Source: Nostoc sp. LPT
GTDB lineage: Bacteria; Cyanobacteriota; Cyanobacteriia; Cyanobacteriales; Nostocaceae
Length of the DNA: 64,000 nucleotides
Assembly: GCF_017115165.1 (NCBI RefSeq)
Contig: NZ_JABXKF010000145.1
Span: 1-64,000, forward strand
Reading direction: 5' to 3'
The notes under the pieces were generated by a model, which had not been told where the DNA came from, made no database searches, and worked only from the letters and a program-made list of their open reading frames with translations. Both the position numbers and the translations under genes were made by a program. Shown here piece by piece: positions 1-8,443 of the stretch. The first letter of the stretch is position 1; each line of letters starts with the position of its first letter.

Positions 1-64
1 CCTGCTCCCTGCTCCCTGCCCCCTGCCCCCTGCCCCCTGCTCCCTGCTCCCTGCCCCCTGCCCT
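1..64. repeat. CCCTGCT-type short tandem repeat array
   Basis: The window opens with about nine head-to-tail copies of a 7-base unit alternating between CCTGCTC and CCTGCCC. This kind of heptamer array is common between genes in filamentous cyanobacteria. Related arrays recur at about 16.26, 22.84, 44.9, 48.36 and 58.9 kb. No gene is seen in it. Confidence 0.85.
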
Positions 65-99
65 AAAAGCGATGGGATATTTTTATTATTTGGAAGTCC

Positions 100-831
100 C
101 TAAAGGGGTTGTATCCCCAACAAAGCTGGTAAATCCAGAGAGGCGAGGTGTTGATAAGCTCGATCTATGAGCCGCTTACCTCTAAGAAAGCCTGTATTAG
201 CTCCAGGACAAATATACTGGAGAGTTTCTGGTGTAAAACGTTCTAACAATAATCGAAGGCTCTGAATTTGTCTTGGCCAGTGAAAGGTTTTAGCTGTCCG
301 TAATGGTACTGCTTGACCATGCGGGTTAGGGAGTAAATGGCGACCAGAGAATAATATACCTCCAAGTTCACTGTAGTAGAGACATGATGAGCCAGGAGAA
401 TGCCCTGGTGTCCAAATTACTTGTGTTGCGGTATCAAGATTAAATTCTTGCCTAAAGGTAGTTACGGTTAAGCCTGGTAATAAATACGCTTCTTGCTCTT
501 GAATCAGCACCTCGCAGCCAAAGGCTTGCTGAAATTCAGCAGTCTTGCCAATGGCGCTGCGATGGGTGACAAATAACCAACGCACGCCTCCATGCGATCG
601 CAAAAAATCTTGATTTGTTTTTTCTAGTGCAGGGCAATCTATGAGGATATTGCCTTCATTTCTTACAATAAAATAAGAGGTTCCCCCAAATGTGTCCCGA
701 TTGGGTGGAAAGGCAAAAATACTCTCTTGTGCGAAGTTCGATTGCAGAGAACCTGTGCTGAGAACTTCGTCAGGGAAGACAGCCCGTGGCGGCTTAGTTG
801 TATGACTTGGCTGTTGAGGTAAAGGGCACAT
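100..831 (-). CDS. MBL-fold hydrolase-like protein with degenerate metal site
   Basis: This 243-residue protein has the general layout of a metallo-beta-lactamase-fold domain: a GTSYFIV strand, ILIDCP, a His-containing loop, and a TPGHSPGS motif near residues 141-148 that is typical of the fold. The canonical HxHxDH zinc motif is replaced by THRSAIGK (about residues 89-96), and the later metal-binding Asp position reads GRHLLPN. Zinc hydrolase activity is therefore doubtful. The ATG at 831 was preferred to an in-frame TTG six bases upstream. It diverges from the protease gene at 1025, so the 190-base gap probably holds both promoters. The fold call is good; the function is unknown. Confidence 0.75.
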   Translation of the reverse strand: MCPLPQQPSHTTKPPRAVFPDEVLSTGSLQSNFAQESIFAFPPNRDTFGGTSYFIVRNEGNILIDCPALEKTNQDFLRSHGGVRWLFVTHRSAIGKTAEFQQAFGCEVLIQEQEAYLLPGLTVTTFRQEFNLDTATQVIWTPGHSPGSSCLYYSELGGILFSGRHLLPNPHGQAVPLRTAKTFHWPRQIQSLRLLLERFTPETLQYICPGANTGFLRGKRLIDRAYQHLASLDLPALLGIQPL

Positions 832-1024
832 AATCAAAGAACCGAAACTGAGGAGTCGTGGACAATTTGATTACAGTGCGGAAATTCTCAAGAATTGAAA
901 CTTGAGCGTTAACCAGCACTGTTAACCGTTGTGAAAAAAATTGGGATTTGAGGTCTGCCTTGTAGTTAATGCTATGGTGCTGAAGCTACTGGTGGGGCGT
1001 TTTGTTAAAATTACTGAAGATAAT

Positions 1025-2548
1025 ATGGCATTTTGGTTTCTGTTTATCCTGCTGCTGGGGCTAGCTACTTATCTAATGGTGCAGCGCAGCGTTGCTCGCA
1101 TCACCCGCACACCAGTATGGTTGTTGTGGCTGGTTTTAATGACACCAGCATTCCTGTTGAGTGGATGGACGCTAATCTACGGTACGAAACAATCTCCACC
1201 GCCAGGGCTGATCCTGTGGTCGGTATTTGTCTGCACAGTCTTGTACTGGGTATTGTTTCAATGGGGGCGTCAAGTACCAAGAGATACACAGACCAACGAA
1301 GCCCAAACCCAAGCCTCAGAATCGCAGCGGACTATCCAGCCTACCCCAGAACCAATAGTGCGTCCCATTGAACCAACAGAAGAAACCAAACTACGAAATT
1401 GTTTTCCTTGGTCTGTATACTACGTTCAAAATATTGAGTATCGACCACAATCTGTGATTTGCCGGGGTCAGTTGCGAACTAAAGCCAGCAACGCTTACCA
1501 GCAGATTAAAACTAATATTGAAGCACAATTTGGCGATCGCTTCTTGCTAATCTTTCAAGAAGGTTTCAATGGCAAACCTTTCTTTGTGCTGGTTCCTAAC
1601 ACTCAAGCTGCGAAACAAACAAATACACCACGACGCAACCAAGAACGGTTAACTCGACCAGGATTAGCGCTGATGCTACTAGCAGCTACTTTGATCACTA
1701 CTACCTTGGTGGGAGTGCAAAATGCTGGTGTTACTCTGCCGCCTATCTGGCAAATTGGATCTTTGTTTAAACTTCTATCTAATTCAGATGTCTTATTCAA
1801 GGGATTGCCTTATGCTCTAGGACTGATGACTATTTTAGGCATTCACGAACTTGGACATTATTTGACAGCTAGATTCTACAAGATTCGCTCGACGTTGCCT
1901 TACTTTATCCCCGTACCTTTCTTCTTGGGAACATTTGGCGCATTTATTCAGATGCGTAGTCCCATTCCCAACCGCAAAGCTTTATTTGATATTAGTATCG
2001 CTGGGCCACTTGCAGGTTTTGTTGTCACCTTGCCATTACTAATATGGGGTTTGGCTCATTCTGATATAGTTTCCCTGACTGAAAAAACCCAACTTTTAAA
2101 TCCTGATGCCCTCAATCCCAAGTATTCAATTTTACTGGCGCTACTCTCGAAGTTAGCTTTAGGAAGTCAGTTAACAGCAAAATCAGCCCTTGACTTGCAT
2201 CCAGTTGCAGTAGCAGGTTTTTTAGGACTAGTTGTCACGGCATTAAATTTAATGCCTGTGGGACAATTAGATGGAGGTCACATTGTCCATGCGATGTTTG
2301 GACAACGAACTGCGATCGTAATTGGTCAAATTGCTCGTGTGTTGTTGCTGTTACTTTCTTTAGTTCGAGAAGAATTTTTGGTGTGGGCGATTATCTTATT
2401 ATTTATGCCGTTGATTGATGAACCTGCACTGAATGATGTCACTGAATTGGATAACAAACGTGACGTTTGGGGGTTACTGGCAATGGCTTTGTTGATTGTA
2501 ATTATTCTGCCATTACCGCAGGCGATCGCTAACTTTTTGCAAATTTAA
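1025..2548 (+). CDS. Site-2 protease family membrane metalloprotease (M50)
   Basis: A polytopic membrane protease expected to cut substrates within or next to the membrane. The zinc motif HELGH lies near residues 274-278, and the second catalytic motif, LMPVGQLDGGH, supplies the third ligand Asp near residue 416. A cyanobacterial/plant-type N-terminal half precedes the core: two transmembrane segments in the first 90 residues, then a soluble domain. The reading frame stays open upstream to a TTG at 941 and an ATG at 974, but MAFWFLF at 1025 starts directly at the first membrane helix and is the likeliest start, giving about 507 residues. It resembles the EGY1/slr1821-type S2P group. The substrate is unknown. 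Confidence 0.88.
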   Translation: MAFWFLFILLLGLATYLMVQRSVARITRTPVWLLWLVLMTPAFLLSGWTLIYGTKQSPPPGLILWSVFVCTVLYWVLFQWGRQVPRDTQTNEAQTQASESQRTIQPTPEPIVRPIEPTEETKLRNCFPWSVYYVQNIEYRPQSVICRGQLRTKASNAYQQIKTNIEAQFGDRFLLIFQEGFNGKPFFVLVPNTQAAKQTNTPRRNQERLTRPGLALMLLAATLITTTLVGVQNAGVTLPPIWQIGSLFKLLSNSDVLFKGLPYALGLMTILGIHELGHYLTARFYKIRSTLPYFIPVPFFLGTFGAFIQMRSPIPNRKALFDISIAGPLAGFVVTLPLLIWGLAHSDIVSLTEKTQLLNPDALNPKYSILLALLSKLALGSQLTAKSALDLHPVAVAGFLGLVVTALNLMPVGQLDGGHIVHAMFGQRTAIVIGQIARVLLLLLSLVREEFLVWAIILLFMPLIDEPALNDVTELDNKRDVWGLLAMALLIVIILPLPQAIANFLQI

Positions 2549-2583
2549 TCAAGTAAACATATCAGTGATCGCGTTCTCAAGCT

Positions 2584-3840
2584 TTATCGTTTTGCTAATT
2601 CTGGAGTCCGCCCCTTTAAGCCAATCATCAATTTCAGCATAAATACTTTTAATATAGGTACTCGCTGCAATAACCATAAACCCAGACGACGAACCACCAC
2701 CACAGGGAAGAAATTATTAGAGAACATCCGATCTAACAAATCGGTAAAACCTAAAATCGCCAGATTCTCTAACTGGCGCCAGCGTTCATAACCTTTGAGA
2801 ATCTGAATATCGCCAATATCTTTACCCGCCTTATGCGCGGCTTGAATTACTTGCGCCAAAGCTGCGGCATCCCGAATACCCAAATTTAAACCTTGTCCGC
2901 CGACGGGATGGCAATTGTGCGCCGCATCACCAATTAATGCTAGTCGAGGGAGAACATAGCGATCGCTTTGCATGAGTTGCACTTGAAAAACAAAGCGATC
3001 CCCTAGTAATTCCAGTTTCCCCATTTGATCGCCATAGCGGCGGCTTAGTTCTGCCAAAAATTGCTCGTCATTTAAAGCACACAAAGCTTTTGCTTCTTCG
3101 TGGGGGGCTGTCCAGACAATGCGGCAACGGTTCCCCGGTAAAGGTAAAATCGCAAAGGGGCCGCTAGACCAAAATCTTTCGTAAGCCGTGTTATTGTGGG
3201 ATTTTTCTGGTTTGACAATGGCGACAATGCAAGATTGCCAATATTTCCAGCCAGAGGTTTTGATTCCAGCCGCTTGCCGAATTGGCGATCGCGATCCATC
3301 TGCTGCTACAACTAATTTGCTCTTGACTGTCTTTAGTTGATCGGCAATTTTAATATCAATGGCGACTATATTCTGCTGGTACTGCGTATTTACCACTTCC
3401 GCCGGACACAAATAAGTCACATTTGGACAATCTTGGACAAAATCTTGCAACGGCTGCAACAGCGCTTGGTGTTCCGCCACATAACCCAACTCTGCTGTAT
3501 TTATATCATCTGTGGTAAATTCCACCACATCAGGATAATCGGCATCTGAAAGACGAACTCGGCAATACTTGGCGATTTGCGGCAGCATTTTGTCCCAAAC
3601 GCCAATTCCTTGATAAATTAGCGACGAAAGCTGATGAACTGCATAAGCTTGTCCCTTCGCTACCGCCACTGATGTCAATGAAGCCTCAATCAGCAAGATA
3701 CTCAAGCCAGAATCTTTTAAAGCAGAGGCTAGAGTTAACCCAATAATCCCACCGCCGACAATTGCCAAATCATATTCATATCCCCGCTCATTTGGCGGTG
3801 TTGGTTGAGGGGAAATTTGCTCAAGCTGCGTTGGGGTCAT
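2584..3840 (-). CDS. FAD-dependent monooxygenase, UbiH/COQ6 family
   Basis: A 418-residue flavoprotein hydroxylase. The N-terminal Rossmann motif is GGGIIGLTLASAL (from about residue 29), the middle motif is AADGSRSPIRQAAG, and the C-terminal FAD motif is GDAAHNCHPVGGQGLNLG (about residue 305). Length and motif order match the UbiH/VisC family of ring hydroxylases acting on quinone precursors. Cyanobacteria make plastoquinone rather than ubiquinone, so the ubiH label carried by homologues should not be read as proof of substrate. It ends 35 bases from the convergent protease gene. Nothing is missing from the cofactor motifs. Hydroxylation of an isoprenoid quinone or carotenoid-type substrate is an inference. 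Confidence 0.85.
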   Translation of the reverse strand: MTPTQLEQISPQPTPPNERGYEYDLAIVGGGIIGLTLASALKDSGLSILLIEASLTSVAVAKGQAYAVHQLSSLIYQGIGVWDKMLPQIAKYCRVRLSDADYPDVVEFTTDDINTAELGYVAEHQALLQPLQDFVQDCPNVTYLCPAEVVNTQYQQNIVAIDIKIADQLKTVKSKLVVAADGSRSPIRQAAGIKTSGWKYWQSCIVAIVKPEKSHNNTAYERFWSSGPFAILPLPGNRCRIVWTAPHEEAKALCALNDEQFLAELSRRYGDQMGKLELLGDRFVFQVQLMQSDRYVLPRLALIGDAAHNCHPVGGQGLNLGIRDAAALAQVIQAAHKAGKDIGDIQILKGYERWRQLENLAILGFTDLLDRMFSNNFFPVVVVRRLGLWLLQRVPILKVFMLKLMIGLKGRTPELAKR

Positions 3841-4115
3841 TATTAAGTTAGGTTACAGCGTCTAACTCTTATTTTGACGCGATCGCGCCTCCTTGAGCAA
3901 CTTTAAAAGCTAAACTAAGTACAGCATTTCATTAATTCGTAGCGAATTCTCTGCGTGACTCTGCGCTTACCTCTGCGCCCCTTTGCGTTTAAATTTCAAC
4001 CCTCAATTCGCCACGATTTTACGCAAAGCTGTACTAAGCATTTCTTCTCTCTCTTGCTTCTATTCCTTTGCGTCGTTTGCAGTTCGTTTCTTCTTAATTT
4101 TGCAAAAACCCTGAA

Positions 4116-4994
4116 TTATTTGCTGACTCGATAGATTGGTCTAACCTGACGATAAGTATTAAGCAAGCTGAGAAATTTCTGACCATCAAAATTTATCGGG
4201 TCAACTTTTTTACCAGAACGGTCTACTAAATGGTGCGTAGTGATGCGATGATCTGGGACTTGACTTTGAGCAATTAACCAAGCAAGAGAATGATATTGAG
4301 CTTCCGTGTAGCCGCTATGGGTTTGTTGGCTGCTAGCGTCATAACTATCTGGCGGTGTTTCTAAAGAAACGTGATAAGCAAAATTATTCACAGACGCTGG
4401 CAAATTCGGATTAGTCTGCACAGTTTCCACTCCCTCGGAACTCTCAAATACTGAGTTAGCCGCACCAAAAGCCCGCTTTTCTGGCGGTACTAGATAAACC
4501 ACTGTTCCGTCTAACTTGACTAAAGCATGGTAACTTGCTTGCACACTTTCATCAGTATGGGCTACTTGAAAGAAATTAACTGCGCTAGAAGCAGAATAAC
4601 CAGTTTCATGGAGGACGATAATTGGTTGATTGTGGAGAGTTACGCCGTTAACATCTTGAACGTACCGTTCTCCATAGTTACTTGGATCAACCGAAGCAAC
4701 TTGATAATTAGGTCTGTACTGTGCAAAAGCTTGAGTGGTTACATACTTTGCTACAGATTTGTTAGTCTTGACTGGGGACTTGATAACATTTTGAAATTTC
4801 TTCTCTGGCTCTTTCGCTAATTGGAATTGCGCCTGAGGATATTGACTGAAAGCTGTAACCTGTGGATTGGATGTACGGGATATTGTCGGATTGTTGTGTA
4901 ATTTTGTTGCTCGTCCAATTAGCAGCACTACTATTAGAGTGGCGAACATCAGCCAGATTAGTAGCACTCTAGTCACCCAGTCTGTAAACTTCAT
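4116..4994 (-). CDS. N-acetylmuramoyl-L-alanine amidase (Ami_2/PGRP type), membrane-anchored
   Basis: A predicted peptidoglycan amidase of 292 residues. Residues 7-27 form an uncleaved-looking hydrophobic anchor, followed by a low-complexity linker to about residue 95 and then the amidase_2 domain. The first zinc His is in VLHETG (His129), the second His is in the ITTHHLVD stretch (254/255), and the acidic ligand is in KVDPINFD (about 265). These correspond to the AmpD-like His/His/Asp set. The protein would act in the periplasm on the amide bond between MurNAc and L-Ala, in wall turnover or septal remodelling. It appears to be a single-gene unit, with about 270 bases of intergenic sequence on the 3' side. 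Confidence in the family is high. Confidence 0.85.
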   Translation of the reverse strand: MKFTDWVTRVLLIWLMFATLIVVLLIGRATKLHNNPTISRTSNPQVTAFSQYPQAQFQLAKEPEKKFQNVIKSPVKTNKSVAKYVTTQAFAQYRPNYQVASVDPSNYGERYVQDVNGVTLHNQPIIVLHETGYSASSAVNFFQVAHTDESVQASYHALVKLDGTVVYLVPPEKRAFGAANSVFESSEGVETVQTNPNLPASVNNFAYHVSLETPPDSYDASSQQTHSGYTEAQYHSLAWLIAQSQVPDHRITTHHLVDRSGKKVDPINFDGQKFLSLLNTYRQVRPIYRVSK

Positions 4995-5126
4995 TTTTCT
5001 AATACCCGTAAAACCGTAGATATTAATTTATAGCTAAACTGGCGTGTCAGTCGTAGAGGCGCACTTCTGTAAACCCCTACCGCTTATGGTATCCAAATAA
5101 TAATCGCTATAATACCTTAATTCTAG

Positions 5127-5288
5127 TCAAATATACCTTGATAATCCCTGCAATAGTTCTGTTAAAAGCCATTTAATTTCAATGCCGTGGGTAGTGGATT
5201 CGTGGGTGTAAAAATCTTCATCGTATAGCGCTCTTAATGATGTTTTACCCACATCCCCTTCACCAACGACTAGCAGTTTAGAAAGATA
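5127..5288 (-). pseudogene. Remnant of Roc GTPase domain downstream of premature stop
   Basis: Reading on in the same frame past the TAA of the LRR gene gives about 53 codons: YLSKLLVVGEGDVGKTSL, then a stretch containing ESTTHGIEIKW, ending at a TGA (5127-5129). GEGDVGKTS is a P-loop (G1) motif, and STTHGI matches the switch region of Roc domains. The rest of Roc and any COR/kinase region is absent. The frame is unbroken, so a single nonsense change separates the LRR from the GTPase, and a later loss removed the remainder. Expression would need read-through. Confidence 0.8.
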
Positions 5289-6494
5289 TTACTCTTTAGC
5301 TTCTAACCTGGCTCGAAGATAAGTCAAAATTGCCTCCGTTCCCTGCTCAACAATTTCAAGCGGCGGCGAGCTTAATTGTGGATTGTTATCGAGGAATAGA
5401 ATTATCAATTTGGAGAGTTGGCAGATTTCTGGCGGCAGGCTGCTGAGTTGATTATTAGCGAGGTATAGCATTGTCAAGTTGGAGAGTTGGCAGATTTCTG
5501 GCGGCAGGCTGCTAAGTTGATTGTTATAGAGGGATAGCTCAGTCAAGTTGGAGAGTTGGCAGATTTCTGGCGGCAGGCTGCTGAGTTGATTGTTATGGAG
5601 GGATAGCCAAGTCAAGTTGGAGAATTGGCAGATTTCTAGCGGCAAGTTGCTGAGTTGATTGTTATCAAGGAATAGCCAAGTCAAGTTGGAGAGTTGGCAG
5701 ATTTCTGGCGGCAGGCTGCTGAGGTGATTGTTATCGAGGGATAGCTTAGTCAAGTTTGAGAGTTGGCAAACTTCTAGCGGTAGGCTGCTGAGTTGATTGT
5801 TATTGAGATATAGCGTTGTCAAGTTGGAGAGTTGGCAGATTTCTAGCGGCAGGCTGCTGAGTTGATTGTTATCAAGGGATAGCCAAGTCAAGTTGGAGAA
5901 TTGGCAGATTTCTAGCGGCAGGCTGATGAGTTGATTGGCAGAGAAGTCTAGCCTTGTTAAGTTGGAGAGTTGGCAGATTTCTGGCGGCAGGCTGCTGAGT
6001 TGATTGTTATTGAGGGATAGCCAATCCAAGTTGGAGAGTTGGCAGATTTCTAGCGGCAGGCTACTGAGTTGATTGGCAGAGAAGTCTAGCCTTGTTAAGT
6101 TGGAGAGTTGGCAGATTTCTGGCGGCAGGCTGCTGAGTTGATTGTTATTGAGGGATAGCCAAGTCAAGTTGGAGAGTTGGCTGATTTCTGGCGGCAGGCT
6201 GCTGAGTTGATTGTTATTGAGGGATAGCCAATTCAAGTTGGAGAGTTGGCAGATTTCTAGCGGCAGGCTACTGAGTTGATTAGCAGAGAAGTCTAGCCTT
6301 GTTAAGTTGGAGAGTTGGCAGATTTCTGGCGGCAGGCTGCTGAGTTGATTGTTATTGAGGGATAGCCAAGTCAAGTTGGAGAGTTGGCTGATTTCTGGCG
6401 GCAGGCTGCTGAGTTGATTGCTATCGAGGTCTAGCACCGTTTCCTTTTCCCTGGCAGCTTGTTCAATAACTTGCAACAATTCTTCGTTTGTCAT
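5289..6494 (-). CDS. Leucine-rich repeat protein, truncated LRR-Roc family member
   Basis: About 400 residues made of a short N-terminal helix (TNEELLQVIEQAA) and roughly sixteen 23-residue leucine-rich repeats with consensus LxxNQLSSLPPEICQLSNLT. The DNA repeats (69 bp) are nearly identical, pointing to recent expansion or gene conversion. The cap after the last repeat (EAILTYLRARLEAKE) is the sequence that normally leads into a Roc GTPase domain in cyanobacterial LRR-Roc-COR proteins. Here a TAA stops translation, and the GTPase start follows in the same frame (see 5127-5288). The ATG at 6494 was chosen over a TTG six bases upstream. The LRR part may still be made as a binding-only protein. 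Confidence 0.8.
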   Translation of the reverse strand: MTNEELLQVIEQAAREKETVLDLDSNQLSSLPPEISQLSNLTWLSLNNNQLSSLPPEICQLSNLTRLDFSANQLSSLPLEICQLSNLNWLSLNNNQLSSLPPEISQLSNLTWLSLNNNQLSSLPPEICQLSNLTRLDFSANQLSSLPLEICQLSNLDWLSLNNNQLSSLPPEICQLSNLTRLDFSANQLISLPLEICQFSNLTWLSLDNNQLSSLPLEICQLSNLTTLYLNNNQLSSLPLEVCQLSNLTKLSLDNNHLSSLPPEICQLSNLTWLFLDNNQLSNLPLEICQFSNLTWLSLHNNQLSSLPPEICQLSNLTELSLYNNQLSSLPPEICQLSNLTMLYLANNQLSSLPPEICQLSKLIILFLDNNPQLSSPPLEIVEQGTEAILTYLRARLEAKE

Positions 6495-6677
6495 CTGCAA
6501 ATCTCACCAACTCTGTAGCGATATTTACCAGATTAGTGTATTGCAGGTTATGGAGAATGGGGCTAGATTAATGTATTCTATCTGCGTAGAAACGGCTGTA
6601 ATATTTAAATTAGCAGGGTGCATAGGCATAGCCCGTTGTAGACATGGCATCCCTTGCAATAACATTCACTCATCCAC

Positions 6678-6944
6678 GAGTATCAAAGACTCATTCACGA
6701 GTATCAAAGACTCATCGGCGAGTATCAAAGACTCGTTCACGAGTATCAAAGACTCGTCGGCGAGTATCAAAGACTCATTCACGAGTATCAAAGACTCGTC
6801 GGCGAGTATCAAAGACTCGTTCACGAGTATAAAAGACTCGCTCACGAGTATCAAAGACTCGCTCATGAATATCAAAGACTCGTCGGCGAGTATAAAAGAC
6901 TCGCTCACGAGTATCAAAGACTCATTAACGGAGTTCAAAGGGTG
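6678..6944. repeat. 21-bp tandem repeat array, 12 copies plus degenerate ends
   Basis: Units start every 21 bases from 6678 (6699, 6720 and so on to 6909), each with the core GAGTATCAAAGACTC followed by a 6-base spacer that alternates mainly between TTCAC-type and TCGGC-type. A thirteenth unit at 6930 is degenerate. The core is itself an interrupted inverted repeat (GAGT...ACTC), so each unit can form a small hairpin. Because 21 is a multiple of three, open frames arise on both strands (a SIKDSFT-type heptad on plus, a NESLILV-type heptad on minus). None has a convincing ribosome site. The rest of the 6495-7146 gap holds no recognisable gene. Confidence 0.85.
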
Positions 6945-7146
6945 CGTTACGCTTTCGCGCTAACACACCCGAAGATCGCTTTATAATTGCGATCGCAGAT
7001 TCTTGGTTCTACACCATAGTGAAGTGACACAATGGTCTATAATCCAGATAAATAAGCTTTATAACTCTTCAATCTTGTTGAGAATCAGCCGATTCGTGAC
7101 AAAGCGGCTATTGTCTTTACTCAATAGTTTAACGATAGACTAAGGT

Positions 7147-7863
7147 ATGAAAAAAAAACGAATTCGGCTTGGAGTTGTTGTTTTACTTTTAACAGTCATA
7201 GGAACAATATTTCTAGGGGCATTAACTAAAAGCCCATTTGAAGAAATGGGAACAGAAGTTAAAGCTGTACAACTGCTGTCGAAAAATAATACAGAATCAG
7301 AATTGAGAAAACAGGTTAAGAAACCTCTTACTGAAGATTTATATGTTCAGCTTGAGAATTCTTTGAAGTCTCAAAATTGGTTAGCAGCAAATACCCAAAC
7401 ATCCCAACTGATGCTCAATATTGCTAAAAAAGAAAAAGAACAATATTTAACTCCTGACGATATTAATAGTTTTTCTTGTCGAGACCTGCAAAGACTAGAC
7501 AGACTTTGGGTCGCCAATTCACATAACCGTTTTGGGTTTAGTGTGCAAAAGGAAATATGGATTAAACAGGGAAATCCACTCGATATAAAAGCAAACCCTG
7601 CGATAGTTGAGTCGCGAGAAAATGATTATAAAACCTATTTACGGTTCGCTAAGTCAGTTGGGTGGGCGTCGGTAAAAGACAATGAAACGACAAGAGGCGA
7701 GTACATTGGTATCGACGACTTAACTTCACGTATAAAAAATGATCCAAATCTGAGAGGGAGCTTACCAGTCTTTGACACAGATCGTATTGCATATACATTT
7801 TGGAGAGGGTGGATACGTTGGACTTACCGTCTTCTCTTGCGTTCGCGTGAGTGCGGCTTGTAA
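7147..7863 (+). CDS. GUN4 domain protein with N-terminal membrane anchor
   Basis: A 238-residue protein with one hydrophobic segment (about residues 8-26) and a GUN4 domain from about residue 60. Family landmarks are VQLENSLKSQNWLAAN, the DINSFSCRDLQRLDRLWV stretch, and RFGFSVQKEIW. GUN4 proteins bind porphyrins; the stand-alone GUN4 activates Mg-chelatase, but cyanobacteria carry several diverged paralogues, many fused to other modules. The membrane anchor makes this a paralogue and not the classical chlorophyll-synthesis activator. The C-terminus (RLLLRSRECGL) is close to the usual end, so it looks complete. The specific role and ligand are unknown. Confidence 0.8.
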   Translation: MKKKRIRLGVVVLLLTVIGTIFLGALTKSPFEEMGTEVKAVQLLSKNNTESELRKQVKKPLTEDLYVQLENSLKSQNWLAANTQTSQLMLNIAKKEKEQYLTPDDINSFSCRDLQRLDRLWVANSHNRFGFSVQKEIWIKQGNPLDIKANPAIVESRENDYKTYLRFAKSVGWASVKDNETTRGEYIGIDDLTSRIKNDPNLRGSLPVFDTDRIAYTFWRGWIRWTYRLLLRSRECGL

Positions 7864-8221
7864 AGTCTACCCTATAAGCGTTTCCGAATTTTTAATTATT
7901 ACAGCACTTTTTATACGACAGAATCAGCATTCTACAAATCCAACGACAAAAGCTCGACTACCTATGCTGCTCAAACTGCTCTGATCTGCCCCAAAGCAGT
8001 TTTTTGTTATTGTATTGTTAAAAGTGGATTCTTGCACAAGTACTAACATTAATTGAACCGCGTGTGGTCAGTTCATTCTCGTCAAACACTACCCTTTTCT
8101 TTGGGCAACCAAATCCTTTAAACATAGCTGTAGTTAGTAAACGCTATTTTCTGCCCAAAATAAATACAGCGATCGCGCTTTCCCGTAAGAATAAGAATAG
8201 CATAATCAATTACAAAAGCAA
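7864..8221. other. Gene-poor stretch before a nuclease-inhibitor remnant
   Basis: No frame here has a recognisable product or a good start signal. The sequence is AT-rich with one GCGATCGC site. It may include decayed 5' sequence of the remnant that begins at about 8222, but I could not recognise it. Confidence 0.4.
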
Positions 8222-8380
8222 GATGTTCCTAAATTTCAACGACTTGTGCAAACCCTTCGAGACAATCTCAATGCAGTTTAAGTTTATCGTATTGCACAAA
8301 CAAATATTGATGTTTATATTGTTGGAGAAACTCCAGATGGTGGTTTAGCTGGAGTTGCAACAAAGCTGGTCGAAACTTAG
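8222..8380 (+). pseudogene. Fragment resembling the C-terminus of nuclease A inhibitor (NuiA-like)
   Basis: In one frame this stretch reads DVPKFQRLVQTLRDNLNAV, a TAA stop, then VYRIAQTNIDVYIVGETP followed by DGGLAGVATKLVET and a final stop. The ending (VYR-G-x-xIDVYIVG-T-G-LAG-TK-VET) is what I recall of cyanobacterial NuiA-family inhibitors of the sugar-non-specific nuclease NucA. The in-frame TAA at 8279-8281 sits where a Lys codon is expected. No upstream two-thirds of the protein could be read. It is called a decayed fragment from remembered family sequence; no search was run. Confidence 0.5.
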
Positions 8381-8443
8381 TATCTCTTACAGAATTTTAT
8401 CTTTTCTAAATCAATTTAAATTGCAGCCTGTTTATATAAATAC

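Noticed and set aside
6418-6963. Open frames of 181, 62 and 90 codons across the 21-bp array as repeat proteins
   Set aside because: The array has a period divisible by three and lacks stops, so several frames on both strands are open at once. None has a clear ribosome site, and the longest runs antisense into the LRR gene.
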